Assembly (NCBI GenBank): GCA_027924585.1
Contig: BSBM01000150.1
Location: 15,429,001 to 15,493,000 of the forward strand
Direction of reading: 5' to 3'
Length of the DNA stretch: 64,000 nucleotides
Origin: Larix kaempferi
Taxonomy: Eukaryota; Streptophyta; Pinopsida; Pinales; Pinaceae
The translations under genes were made by a program, and so were the position numbers. The notes under the pieces were generated by a model. That model saw nothing but the letters and a program-made list of their open reading frames with translations, was not told the DNA's origin and did no database searches. Each line of letters begins with the position of its first letter. Positions within the stretch are counted from its first letter, which is position 1. Below are positions 12,556-23,276 of this stretch, piece by piece.

Positions 12556-13176
12556 CTATTCTAAATATGCTTTTTCCTTGCCTCTAGGTATAATAATGTT
12601 AGCTTTTAGGTTCTTGAACCTTGAAATATACTCCTTGAGAATAGTTAAGTTGGCAATCTTGAGATTGGAGAGCTGAGTTTCAATTTGATTGACTTGAGTA
12701 GTGTTCACTACATCTAATAAGCTGTGAAAAATACCCCAAGATTGCTTTTCACTTTTGTAATTCTTGGTGTGATGAACAAGATCCAACTCCACATAGAGAG
12801 TAAACAATAAGCAAACAAAGTCATAGTTTTCATAAATGATCATCAGGGGCAAGAAGGGGTTTCTCCAAATACATTCATAAACCCTTGATACAAAGATGGG
12901 TTGTCACTGACCAGCCTAAATATGGTAGTTGGCCCCTTCAAGATGGGAAAAAATCCATTTTCCATCCATAGATGCACACGGTGCCAACACTGCCCTAGAA
13001 AAACAAGTGTTTTGGTTGAAAAGAGAGAGAGGAGTGTGCTTCCCTAGAAAAGGGCACAATTTTTTGCAAAGAAGGGTATTGATGTGGAATTTTTGCAAAG
13101 ACAAGAGAATACCATGCAAATCAACATTCAGACATTTTTTTATGTCTGCAAAGAATTTCTTTACAATGGACCTCAT
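12556..13176 (-). pseudogene. Decayed Copia-type gag (UBN2-like)
   Basis: Read on the minus strand, an upstream piece ends LEGANYHI, resembling the Copia gag motif G-x-N-Y-x-x-W, with a stop where the Trp is expected. Downstream, a 98-codon piece contains WGIFHSLLDVVNTTQVNQIE, QLSNLKIANL and EYISRFKNL. This matches the UBN2 pattern: a Leu-rich helix followed by L-x-x-L-K and a YxxRFKNL motif. At least two in-frame stops separate the pieces. No zinc knuckle or pol follows. It is unrelated in strand to the Copia-type LTR at 7 kb. Confidence 0.6.
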
Positions 13177-13199
13177 ATTATGTAGGAAGGGATGTTATT

Positions 13200-15050
13200 G
13201 AAAAACTGGAGAAGCTCTACTCTTTATGCATGAGACAAAACTGTAATATTCCTATTTAATGTATCAGGAACCTTGTTAGTTCAAATGTATCAGGTTTCAA
13301 AACCCTTGAAAAATATAGAGCACTTGACTGGACAGTCTGGGTTACAGCAGGTTGCAAAGTTTGTTGTTGTGGTGAAAGGCTGTAAAGAATGTTTTTTTCC
13401 CACTAAAACATCAAGATGAAAGCACTCAAGAATTTATCAGTCTGCGAGAAGATGCAGCAAGTATTTTGATTCTTCAAGACATCACTAGTGACATTGTGCA
13501 AAATATGAAAAGGTCCATGACTCTTGGCCAGATTGGAAGATTGCAAGTATTACTTCCCTTTTTACCAAAGGATCTAAGTACAGATTATGGAAAGAAAATT
13601 ATGGAATGACTCAATGACAAACATTATTGGAGTGATCAACTGCTCTAGCTAGACATGGACACATCTCCATAAATTAGTTTTCTAGATAGAAGACTGTATC
13701 TGGTAAAAAGCTTTGGGCATGCTTTATCTTCTACTTTTAAAAACTGGGAGAAGATTGATTATATTTCTCCACATATTTTCCTCATTCTTCTTGAGAAGTT
13801 GTTCTTCCTTGCATCTTCATGTGAACAACTCTTGACAAGTCTGTTTCTCCCAAGATCTTTCTTCATTGAATTCATGCGTGGCAAACAAGGGGAATTCTCC
13901 TGCACCTGGTTGCTTCAATCACAGAGTCAGTTGAGATTTGAAGGGAGTTGTGAAAAATTTTATGATCAGATGTCAAATATAATTCATCACCTGTTATCTG
14001 ATAAATATGGAACAGTTAAATGGATTGAAGCTTCGAATATTGACAACAGAAAGTATTTTCCTGAGTTCATATTGCATTTGATCATTATGCTTTGCTTGAT
14101 ATGCATCAACTGCACAGGAAATCTGCCAAATTATACCCAATTACCGACGCTAATCTTCAGAGATAATGAGATTACAAAGAATTTTCCTTTCAAATTCAGA
14201 GATGGGCTGCTGCAACTTTTGGGAAAGTGGTCTTCCAACAGAAAAAATATTCTTAATTAACCTTTCTAAAGCAATGAGTGGTATTAACAAAACCCTTTGG
14301 TGATGATTAGTTTGAGCAAATCTCGTGAGTCTATCGATAATCATAAAGATATAATAATTTTGACAGAGGAGAGCCTTGTATGTAAAGAATCTGTCTTGCG
14401 AGATAATCATACAGATATACTAATTCTAACAAATGAGAGCCTTGTATGTAAAGAATCTGTCTAGCGAATTGTCTTTCAGGAAAAAGATGTGAATGCTAGG
14501 AATGAAAGAAATATATGAGGATATTAAGAACCATGATGTTTTGAAAGATATTGAAAATGACTTGTCATCGAATAGTAAACGTTCCATAAGTAATACAGGG
14601 CATATTCTTGACTCTGGTGCAGCCAAAGAAACACATGATTATATTACAGATAATGCTGAGCTCCTCATACACAATGGAAAAAAGGAGGGTGTTTGTCTTA
14701 CAGACATGTCAAATACCGAGACTAAGGAACAACAAAAAGTTGATTTTGTAAGAATTGAGATAAACTCCACAAGTGACCATTATGAGTGATAACAAGAGCC
14801 ATTACAATCACTATGCATTATCACTTCTAGGTCAAGGTATAATTATGTTTCTATCGGTTTCTAATTTATGCAATGACATGGGTGTTATGTTTGGAATTTT
14901 TAGCAAATGCGCCAACAAGCCAATGAAACTGGAGATTCTCCTGTCATATGATCCCAAAGATATAGAGACTGCCATATTTTCATCCTTGTCACTTCTAGAA
15001 TATACGATGGTGTCATCAATTCTTTGTCTTGCAAATCACCTGCTATAGTT
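13200..15050 (+). other. Coding-like debris, protein not recognised
   Basis: Several plus-strand segments read like protein but are broken by stops and shifts. One around 13,430-13,605 contains SLREDAASILILQDITSD and MKRSMTLGQIGRL. Another at 13,799-14,260 contains FFLASSCEQLLTSLFLPRSF and KYFPEFILHLI. A third, at 14,330-14,765, contains a repeated ESLVCKESV motif. I cannot assign these to a family. They may be exons of one decayed gene, or upstream parts of the polymerase epsilon gene whose exon lies at 16.0 kb, though I could not match them to it. Confidence 0.3.
14336..14467 (+). repeat. 66-bp tandem duplication in coding-like sequence
   Basis: Units at 14,336 and 14,402 (spacing 66 bp) both read DNH-D-ILT-ESLVCKESV in the plus frame. 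The copies differ at several bases. Because 66 is a multiple of three, the frame continues through both, until a stop just after the second unit. Confidence 0.85.
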
Positions 15051-15999
15051 TCAGCATTGACAACAACCATGGTTTCAAGGCCATCTGAATCAATTGAAGT
15101 TGTCAGATCTTTATATAGAGTCAATTATAATAACATAAATAAATTATATTTTGATCATAATGATAGCATTGAATTTATTCTTTAAGAACATTTTTGGTTT
15201 CTTTTCTATTTAGAACAAATCCAATGTTGAAGTAGAGGATTGTTAATTCAATTATTGGTATATTTCTTGTAATTTTTTATTATTTTGGAAATCTTGTGGC
15301 ATTTTTTGGAGTAATAGGGAATGGTTCTTTATTGAATCCACGTTCTAGTCCAAATGTAAATGTCCGTTAACATGCCCATCATTTTGTTCAGGGTAATCAT
15401 GATTCTTACCATCACCATCTACACAGTCCAATTATGTGGTTACTTACATTCATGTATGCACATGGTGTGCATGTATAGCCTCAACCACAATCACAGTCAT
15501 GGCCACATGGTTTTCTAGCTATTCACAACCACATGGTTTTCTATCTAGTCATACTCATCTAAATAATGTGGTGTTACCTTCACAACATCACCATGTTGGT
15601 TCAACACCAGTTACCAATCTCTCACATCTAGACAGGCAGCCTGGATATATGACAGAAACTCCAAAAACATATGTTTTTTCCCATCTCACTTGGAGTTGTA
15701 GGATTATGTGGTACACATGGAATGCATTTGTTGCAATTTGTAACTCACTCTCTTCTGTGAACAGTTTCTGGCAATAGTCATTTTGTTCATTAACTGTTTT
15801 CTAAATCCTTTAAGCACAACTTAGGGTCTGAATTTGATTGTTATAATTAAAATTTCAATGCTCATGAACAGTTATGTTAACATGGATGCAGATGAGTAAG
15901 AAGGTTGTTTCTATCTGTAGAAATGAGTGCTGAAAAGTTTGACAGGATTTCAGGTATGCAATACAACTGTTAGAAAATGAACTCTTTCTTTTGCTGCAG
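15051..15999. other. No gene recognised
   Basis: A His/Tyr-codon-rich stretch at about 15,400-15,570 repeats CCACATGGTTTTCTA twice. The remainder is AT-rich and ends in a polypyrimidine tract (CTCTTTCTTTTGCTGCAG) forming the acceptor of the next exon, so at least its 3' part is probably intron. Confidence 0.4.
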
Positions 16000-16106
16000 G
16001 TGATGCGAAAAAACCTTTTAAAGTTGGTCCATGTAAGAGAGTTTTCTCCAGAGGCACAATTTCAAGATCCTTTCCTATCATTCACTCTTCCTAATGTGAT
16101 TTGCAG
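16000..16106 (+). CDS. Exon of DNA polymerase epsilon catalytic subunit (C-terminal region)
   Basis: DNA polymerase epsilon is the leading-strand replicase in the nucleus. This 107-bp exon is bounded by TTGCTGCAG and GTAAAG and encodes [24 protein letters not shown] and LPNVIC, ending in a split codon AG. From memory of the family, this block lies just before the first C-terminal zinc motif (YCNDCRDL) of POL2/POLE, and the split codon would give the Ser of VICS. Both splice sites and the frame are intact. I could not find the neighbouring exons in the window. Either the introns are very long or this is a captured or fragmentary copy. Confidence 0.8.
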
Positions 16107-17423
16107 GTAAAGAAACAAAACATGCTGAAGACTTGATTTATTTATTTTTGAAGCAAAGTGCATTTATATTATGGAAGGGAACATTTCTTTTGACAAGATG
16201 TTTCCTATTATCATTGTGTGACAAACCTGACCTTTAATCAGGGACTATACAATGCACTATAGTTGGCTTAGAACACTAGAAGGATCTGTTTGGCTAAGAA
16301 ACAATGGGTTGAGGTATCTATTCCACAAAAGTCACCCAGGACTTGCATCTGGCTCAAAGTGGATGCTAGCTCATGATGTAACCTCCATGTAACAAGATAT
16401 GTCCATTTAGCAACCCAACAGGATTCTCCAAGGTATGTGCCCCAACTAGAATGTGCAACTAATCTCACAAAAAGGTGGCTACTCCACCAACATGTGCCCA
16501 CTATGCAACCAAACTTAGCTTCAAAGGGAAATGCCCTTCTCAACATGATGTGAAGACCAAGAAAATGAGGGTTTGATGATCCCCCAAACTTCCCCTTAAC
16601 TCCAACAATCCATCTCAAGAATGATGAAAGAACTTTCGTTAGGGAAATGCTGCAATGTGAGAGTGTCCACATGGAAATGTGAGGCTGTATGAGGACTGAG
16701 AGGTGCCCAGAATTGTAGTTCACTTTTAAAAAACACCAAATTCATATAAGAAGTTCCCATGCTGCATCATAATTGCAAAATTATATCGCTTATGAAAGCA
16801 TAATTGATTGTATTAGGAAGCCATGCAAAAAGGTTAACAACTCATTGAATCATGGGGAGACAGTGCACTAGGAGGTGCAACTAGGTATAGTGTTGTCAAG
16901 AGCAAGAAAAACCTTATGTAGATTTAGGTCATTGGAAACAAGCTCACTCAATAGCAAGCACAGTGCGTCGAAAACCAAAACTGAAGTTATCCCTTCTGCC
17001 CCAGCATAGTTGTTGGTTGTAAGAGAGTGCCAACAAGAAGGTGCCAAACCTGTCCTTTGTATTTTCAATTGTATCATTCTTTGTACACTTCAATAAAAAG
17101 GCTTACCGGTGCCTTTTTTGGGCACCACACATACATGTGTTGTCTTGTGGTTTTCTTTCTTGCATATTGACTATGTAATATAACAAGTTTAAGTGTAACC
17201 AAGTAACCAACACACATACGTTAAAAAGTCCAAGACTTGGGCAAGGTCATTGGGATTAGAAGGTCCAAGTGACAAGTAGATTAGCCTTGAGTGAAGAGGC
17301 ATAGTCCACTGCCAAGTAAGTGCGAGCGACCAAGTTTTTATTCTGAAAGACGGGTAGTGCCGCATGATAGCTAGGGACCAACAATCAAAAGTTGGGCATG
17401 GAGAGGTGCACGATCTAGTGTTG
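16107..17423. other. Intron or repeat sequence, possibly including an LTR end
   Basis: No coding motif is visible in either strand. The last part (17,080-17,423) has AATAAA, a TG-rich tract and then the primer-site-like leader, so the right part may be an LTR of the Ty3-type remnant. The left boundary cannot be set without a second LTR. Confidence 0.35.
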
Positions 17424-17645
17424 TGATAGATGGTATCAGAGAAAAGAAGAAGACCGAAACTGAACTGAAAGTGAAGTTTCAAGAAGCTCTTCACATTTTC
17501 CTCAAAAGTGACAGTTGGTATTAGAGTAGAGAAGAAGATCGAAGGTGAACCAAAAGTGAAGTTTCGAGAGTGCTCTTCATCACTGTCCCAGAAGTGACAG
17601 ATGGTACTAGACCAAAAAGTTTGTTGAAGTTGAGGTTTCAGTAGA
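17424..17645 (+). repeat. Triplicated primer-site leader (85-86 bp units)
   Basis: TGGTATCAGAG at 17,431 recurs as TGGTATTAGAG at 17,516 and TGGTACTAGA at 17,602, spacings of 85 and 86 bp. Each is preceded by GATAGA, GACAGT or GACAGA. The first two are followed by AGAAGAAGA-CGAA and AAAGTGAAGTTTC-AGA text. The third unit is partial. Only the first copy keeps the standard primer site. Confidence 0.85.
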
Positions 17646-18400
17646 AGGCGTGCCCAGAAAATATTTCGCTCGGGACACATCACTAATCGGTAGAGGTGCA
17701 GTAAAGGTGCACCTGGACGACAATGCACCTGCGACACAACACACATTGGTAGAGGTGTGCCTAGGAAAAAGTGCACCTAAGAAAACAGGGTGTGCCCATA
17801 AAATAGTGCACCCAAAACATAGTGTACTCAGGACGCAGTGCGTCGATAAACGGTGCTAAGCATATCAACAGAGATGTGCCCAAAAGACAGAGCACCTAGA
17901 AGAGGGATCAAAATTCAAATCACGTCAATAGAGACGCACCTAGAAGACAAAACGCTTGGAAGAGTGCCTAGAAGATTAGTAATTCCATTCATTGTTGATT
18001 TCGGTTTCACACAAGTTAAGTGTTCTTTGGGTTAGTTGGACATGTCGAATAAAGGAAACATCTACCAAAGAAAGGAAACATCAACATTGTGGGGCAAATA
18101 TTGGCACAAGAAAGACAGTCCAACGCCCGATAGTGTCAGGTGCAGCAGTAGGCGAAACACAAAGAGTTTGGGCAGAAGCCTCTTTGAGAGTTTAGGTGTA
18201 GTAGCATGGAGGACACATTTGAGGAGCAAAGGAAGACAAGGCAGTCGTCAACACACATCAACATAGAGTGGTTGCAGTAGGAGGGGTGTGAGCTAATTTA
18301 GACCTTCCAAGCAGGCCAACTACAACACACATGGATAGAATCCTCGTTGAGTCAAGTGTAGGCGGCTATAGACTAAGAAAAGGGTCTCCTGCAACCAAAG
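17646..18400 (+). other. Purine-rich degenerate repeat region of the Ty3-type remnant
   Basis: This zone carries many imperfect repetitions of GTGCACCTAGAAGA-like text (for example near 17,706, 17,779, 17,898 and 17,935). No long frame survives. It lies where a gag gene would be expected, between the leader and the protease. Confidence 0.4.
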
Positions 18401-18917
18401 TTGGGATCCATCCAAGAAGAGGAGGATGCTAAGGATGATGGAGTCATCATAGGGAAAGAAGCTCAAGATGTGCCTAAGTACATGGGCAAGAGGATTTTGG
18501 GCTCACCTTGCAAGCAAAACCATATGGAAGAGGGCCCATTTGAAGGAGAGATCGATAACCTTAATAGAAGTTCAAGGGAAATGACCTTTGGAAACAAGAT
18601 CACAGGGTTTGAGTGCCTTAACAAACTATTTGGGTAGGTCCATGACAGAAAGGCAAGACCTAGGTTTGCAAGATGAAGAGATTATTAAACTTTGTTTTGT
18701 GAACATGAGAGTCAGTGGGTTGAAGGTGGTGGCATTGGACACCGGTTCTACCCATAGTCTCATTAGTGAACATACTGCGAAAGGGATTCTTCGGGTGGCC
18801 AAAGGTAGAAGTACCATGTATAAGGCAGTGAACTCATCAATGAATATATCAATAAAACTAGTTCGTGAAGCATAGTTGAAGGTTGGGGATTGGCATAGTG
18901 CTTTAGACTTGACGGTG
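18401..18917 (+). pseudogene. Ty3-type retrotransposon fragment: gag end and aspartic protease
   Basis: The frame beginning at about 18,588 contains CFVNMRVSGLKVVALDTGST followed by HSLIS. The catalytic DTGS triad is encoded at 18,738-18,749, and the motif is typical of the Ty3/retropepsin-like proteases of plants. Soon after comes a TAG at 18,873-18,875, then LKVGDWHSALDLTVA, matching the protease continuation (G-x-W-x-x-x-LDxTV). Similarity stops at about 18,917, where unrelated sequence begins. No RT follows. Probably a Ty3 element truncated by a later insertion or deletion. Confidence 0.7.
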
Positions 18918-19630
18918 GCATACTCTCACCGAGTTTTTCAAGTACCCCAATCAGAGATGTTTGGCTCTCTACATGTAGGAGGCTCTCAGATTTCGAGCGC
19001 ATATTCTTTAGCCTCCCATCAAACCGGACCCCATGCAGAAGATCATGTCATTTTTCAGGGTATTACCCTCAGACGGGGGCACCAAGAGACCGACCGATAT
19101 CAGTACATATCCAGCCTCTAGATCAGTGAGGATCCGTGGGACCTCACCCTGACCCACGAGATCTCAACAGCAGACTCCGTCCTGAGAGACGGACTAGATC
19201 CTCCCGACCTAAGCAACGTACGAACCCCCCCCAGGAAACAAGTTTGTGGGCAATCCGCACTCTCTACTAGCCCTTCATCAGGACAACAGACTTTGTTGAG
19301 TTTTCTTCAGTCCTCTTCTTTCAACCTCGGATGTTAGGAGAGATGGGTCGGATCCTCAAACCCTTTCGCTCCTGGATATTTTTCGATAGGACATCTCCGC
19401 CCCATTGCGGGTTTTCTGGATTCGCATTTGCAGTCAAAGCTCTCTTACTTCAGTCATGTTCACTTTTGTTCACTCTTTTCTTTCTTTCTTCATGCATTGT
19501 ACCTTTTTATAGGAGACCGTTTGGTTCTCCTGCTTTGTACGGACATCATTGTAATCTGCAGTCCCTTTGACCTACTTTGTGGTCATTAGTTGGACATTAA
19601 TATAATTGTCTTATCTATCTTATCTTATCT
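18918..19630. other. Unassigned segment, LTR-like end
   Basis: This segment is less AT-rich than its surroundings. It abruptly replaces the protease frame. It contains a TATA-like CTTTTTATAGGAGACC at about 19,504 and pyrimidine-rich tracts. It may be a solo LTR inserted in the Ty3 remnant, but I could not define matching termini or a target duplication. Confidence 0.3.
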
Positions 19631-21075
19631 ATCATCATTGGGTCAATTTAGAAGTGCATGGGGTAAGTATTGAAGTGCCTCGAGGGAATTTTGAAGTGCT
19701 TGGGGAAAATATTGAAGTGCATGGGGAGTTTTTATCATCCTTGGGAGAATTTAGAAGTGCCTGGGAAAATATTGAAGTGCTTAGGGAATTTGTATCATCT
19801 CTGGGAGAATTTTGAAGTGCTTAGGGCATTTGTATCATCTCTGGGAGAATATTGAAGTGCAAGTGCACAGGGAAAGTATTGAAGTGCCTGGGGTGTTTCT
19901 CTCCTCACTGGGTGAATTTAGAAGTGCATGGGGTGTTTTTCTCATCACCAAGTGGATTTAGAAGTGCATGGGGTGTTTTTCTCATCAAAATCACCGAGTG
20001 GATTTAAAAGTGAATGGTGCATTTTTCTCATCATTGGGTGAATTTAGAAGTGGATGGGGGTGTTTTTATCTTCGATGTGAGAACTTTGAAGTGCCTGGGG
20101 CAAATATTGAAGTGTCTAGGAGTTTTTATCATCGTTGGAAGAATTTTGAAGTGGTCAAGGCAAGTATTGAAGTGCATGGAGCGTTTCTATCATCATTGGT
20201 TCAATTTAGAAGTGCACGTGGCAAGTATTGAAGTGACTTAGGGGATTGGGGGAATTTTGAAGTGCTTTGGGGAAATATTGAAGTGCATAGGGAGTTTTTA
20301 TCATCCTTGGGAGAATTTAGAAGTGCCTAGGAAAATATTGAAGTTCTTAGGGAAATTTTATCAACTTTCAGAAAATTTTGATGTGCCCGGGGCAGGTATT
20401 GAAGTGCTTTGGGCGTTTTTCTCGTCACTGGGTGAATTTATAAGTGCATGGGTTGTTTTTCTCCTCACTGCGTGAATTTAGAAGTGCTTGGGGTTGTTAT
20501 TGATCAATGTATGAATGCTTTTATAGCGTTGGGACGTTTTAAAACAGTGATGGGCAAAGTTATCACTTGTTGGGGAAAATTTGTGTGGATCGGGGCATTT
20601 TGTGATTGCCTAGGTGATTATATCATTATCGTGTGTTTTTCTCCCTTGCCTAGGGAAACTATTGAAGTGCATAGGGCATCTTTATCATTATTGGACGAAT
20701 TTTGAAGTGTCTGGGGAAAGTAATGAAGTGCCTGGGAGAACATTGAAGTGGATGGGGGCGTTTTTATCTTTGATGGGAGAATTTTGAAGTGCATGGGGAA
20801 AATATTGAAGTGTCTGGGTGTTTTTATCATTGTTGGGAGAATTTCGAAGTGGCTGAGGCAAGTATTGAAGTGCATGGTGTGTTTCTATCATCATTGCGTC
20901 AATTTAGAAGTGCATGGGGTAAGTATTGAAGTGCCTCGAGGGAATGTTGAAGTGCTTGGGGAAAATATTGAAGTGCATGGGGAGTTTTTATCATCCTTGG
21001 GAGAATTTAGAAGTGCCTCAGAAAATATTTAAGTGCTTAGGGCATTTTTATCATCTTTGGGAGAATTTTGAATTC
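19631..21075 (+). repeat. 21-bp minisatellite with 40-bp and 1.26-kb higher-order structure
   Basis: The core GAAGTGC recurs throughout. Exact spacings at the left edge are 21, 21, 21, 40, 20, 40 and 40 bp (19,651 to 19,854). Short units read GAAGTGC(A/C/T)TGGGGAAA-TATT. Long ones contain TTTTTATCATC-TTGGGAGAATTT. The block at 19,631-19,800 recurs nearly unchanged at 20,889-21,042 (offset 1,258 bp), with a partial third copy near 20,249. Because 21 is divisible by three, several frames stay open for 60-90 codons. I treat these as a by-product, since no start, splice site or full frame spans the array. Confidence 0.95.
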
Positions 21076-21359
21076 ATAACCCCACATGTCCATTGCACCA
21101 TTAAGGGACGAGATAACAAGTAGAGTCCCTACTTGACCTGAATCTAGTTAGTGCGGTCGTGTTTTGTCAACACCTTCTAGTTGTGAGTGATCAGATACTG
21201 CTTGTGAAATGTATAAATAAATCCATCATTTCCTCATTCATACACTTTTTCATTTGAGATTCTAGGAGTCGAGAGAGTCCAGAGTTGAGCTCCGGTGTAT
21301 GTTCTTTAGTTGCACAACCTTAGTAATCTACAAAATCAAAAGCTTGAGTCTTATTGGCA
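21076..21359 (+). other. Promoter-like, LTR-like segment
   Basis: A TATA-like TGTATAAATAAATCC (about 21,209) is followed by TCATTCATACACTTTTTCATTTGAG and a run of GAG-rich text, which resembles the U3-R-U5 arrangement of Copia LTRs. There is no primer site after it. The adjoining sequence is a 40-bp tandem array instead. Confidence 0.3.
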
Positions 21360-21620
21360 AAAGATTCACCAAATTTTTACTATATTTTATAAATCAGTGA
21401 AAGATTCGCCAAGTTTTTACAATTTTTTATAATTAAGTGAAATATTTGCCAATATTTTACAATATCCTATAATTTAGTGAAAGATTCGCCAAGATTTTAC
21501 AGCATTATATAATGAAATGAAAGATTCGCCAAAAAATTATATATACATATTATATTATTGATAAATTCGCCTTCAAGTTTTCCTATACATTGGGGAGATT
21601 CGCCCATTTTTTATACATAT
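21360..21620 (+). repeat. 40-bp tandem array
   Basis: The motif AAAGATTCGCCAA recurs at 21,360, 21,400, 21,440, 21,480 and 21,520 (exact 40-bp period). More diverged copies start near 21,561 and 21,596. Each unit has AAGATT(C)(G/A)CCAA, a TTTTTAC tract and a TATAAT-AGTG end. Confidence 0.95.
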
Positions 21621-21859
21621 AAATTTTGGGGGGGTTCTTAAAATTATCCCTGAGCGGGACAATGGACGAGCAATGAGTGAGGTGGTGGAGAAGGCCATGT
21701 GAAGGTATTAAATGGAGCATGCAAACCCAGGACAGAGGACGAGATCCAGTTGTGCACAGGATGGAGGAGATGATGCCATGAAATAAGGGAGCAATAAATG
21801 TTAAGCTTGAAAAGAGGGGGAGGGAGGGAAGAGTGCCCCAAGGGGAAATTCTGGAAGGG

Positions 21860-22965
21860 TTAGGGAACCCAACTACAACTAGGAATACCTCCATTGTAGA
21901 CAATATATCCGTAGTCTAAGAGCACTCCTTTATTCACCATTTGATCAGCTTGGTGGTTATTAGATCGAAGGATGTGAAGAAGGGTGACAGAGCTGAAATC
22001 TTTGATTAGAAGTTTGAAAATTTGCTCCATCTTAGTGGATGAAGTTTTGTAGTTCATAGTAATCTTTCTGGCTTCTCTAATGATCATGAGAGAGTCCCCA
22101 AGAACGACCAGGTCTTTTATTCCGAGATTGCTTGTAGTTTCCATCCCTTTAATCAGTGCGATCCATTCAGCATTGTTGTTTGTTTTTTCCCTATCCCCCA
22201 AGCGTAATCTTTCTTTATGTTTCCCCAGGGTAAAAAATGACCCCTCCCGCACCTGCCAACCCAGGGTTACCTTTGGATGCACCATCGAAGAATAGAGAGT
22301 GACAACCAAGCGTAGACCACCAGCTGATGAATTTATCCGGATTGATTCTGATTTTCCATCTTAGGGAGGAAGGTTTTATAGGATAGGATATTTTCTGAAG
22401 GGAGTTTGAGAGATGGAAAAGGTCAGAGGTCCACTTTTTTCCTCGACAGTTAACAGTTCAAGGTGGATATGCTTTAGACCTTTTGAGAGAAGGGATTTGG
22501 TCCAAAGCGCTTTGGCAGAGAGGGAGATTCTGGAGGGGGGAGAGGTCAGATTTTCAAAGATTCCCTTGTTTCTATTGGTCCATATTTTCCAACAAATATA
22601 TTATGGGAGGGTGATCCAAGCTTTGGAGAAGTTTGTTTTTTTATAAAGGGAGCCATGATAATAATCTTCCCAACAAGCAAATAAATATTTCCAATTAGTT
22701 GGAAGAGTAATATTAAATTGGATCTCTTTGAGTGTTATGTGCCAGACCTCTTTTGTAAAGGAGCAGTCCAGAAAAAGGTGTTCCAAAGTTTCTTCTGAAT
22801 TCTTGCAGAGGATGCATCTAGAGGGTCCTGCAATACTCCTTTTCTTTAAATTCTCGGCTGTAAGAATCTTGTGATGAGCTAGGATCCAACAGAAGGAGTT
22901 GATTTTGGGAAGATCGTCCTTGCTCCATATGTTTTTCCATATGGCTTCTTTAAACTCATCTTATT
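21860..22965 (-). pseudogene. 5'-truncated LINE remnant: zinc-binding region and RNase H
   Basis: From 22,965 downward the minus strand reads FKEAIWKNIWSKDDLPKIN, then SRCILCKNSEETLEHLFLDC (the RT-associated zinc region), then a decayed linker. The RNase H domain follows. FFDGASKGNPG is in one frame near 22,290, and the rest (KTNNNAEWIALIKG, VVLGDSLMII, SNNHQADQMVNKG) is in another at 21,860-22,309. At least one frameshift and several stops break the gene. The acidic residues D, E, D and D of RNase H are all still present across the two frames. This LINE is distinct from the intact one at 46-53 kb. Confidence 0.85.
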
Positions 22966-23276
22966 CTTACAAAATGGTTTCGAAACTATATTGGAAGTAA
23001 GATTGTAATATGGTTCTCAAATTTTATTTTTGGACTGTAAACATGTATTGATTGTTGATTTGACTAAGATGCAAGGAGAAAAGGTTATAAAATCAAATGG
23101 CCAATTCTTCAAATTCCAACTCATTGCATATTGTTCAAATTTCAACGGGTTCTCCCTTTCCATCTTTAGTAAGTTCATATTTTATTTATATTTTGAGTAT
23201 ATAATTGAATTTATTTAATTTATCCATGCAAATTTGAATAACAATGTATTCTATTTTGTAGGATCTCAATTCAAGA

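Noticed and set aside
16268-16723. 151-codon minus-strand frame
   Set aside because: No domain or motif recognised, and the codon pattern is not protein-like. It lies in probable intron or LTR sequence.
17189-17776. 195-codon minus-strand frame
   Set aside because: It runs antisense through the primer-site repeat of a plus-strand element. The openness comes from the purine-rich plus strand.
19606-21123. Several 60-90 codon frames inside the minisatellite with repeated IEVHG/SSLGEF peptides
   Set aside because: A 21-bp unit without stops keeps any frame open. There is no start context, splice signal or continuous frame, and two frames are open equally.
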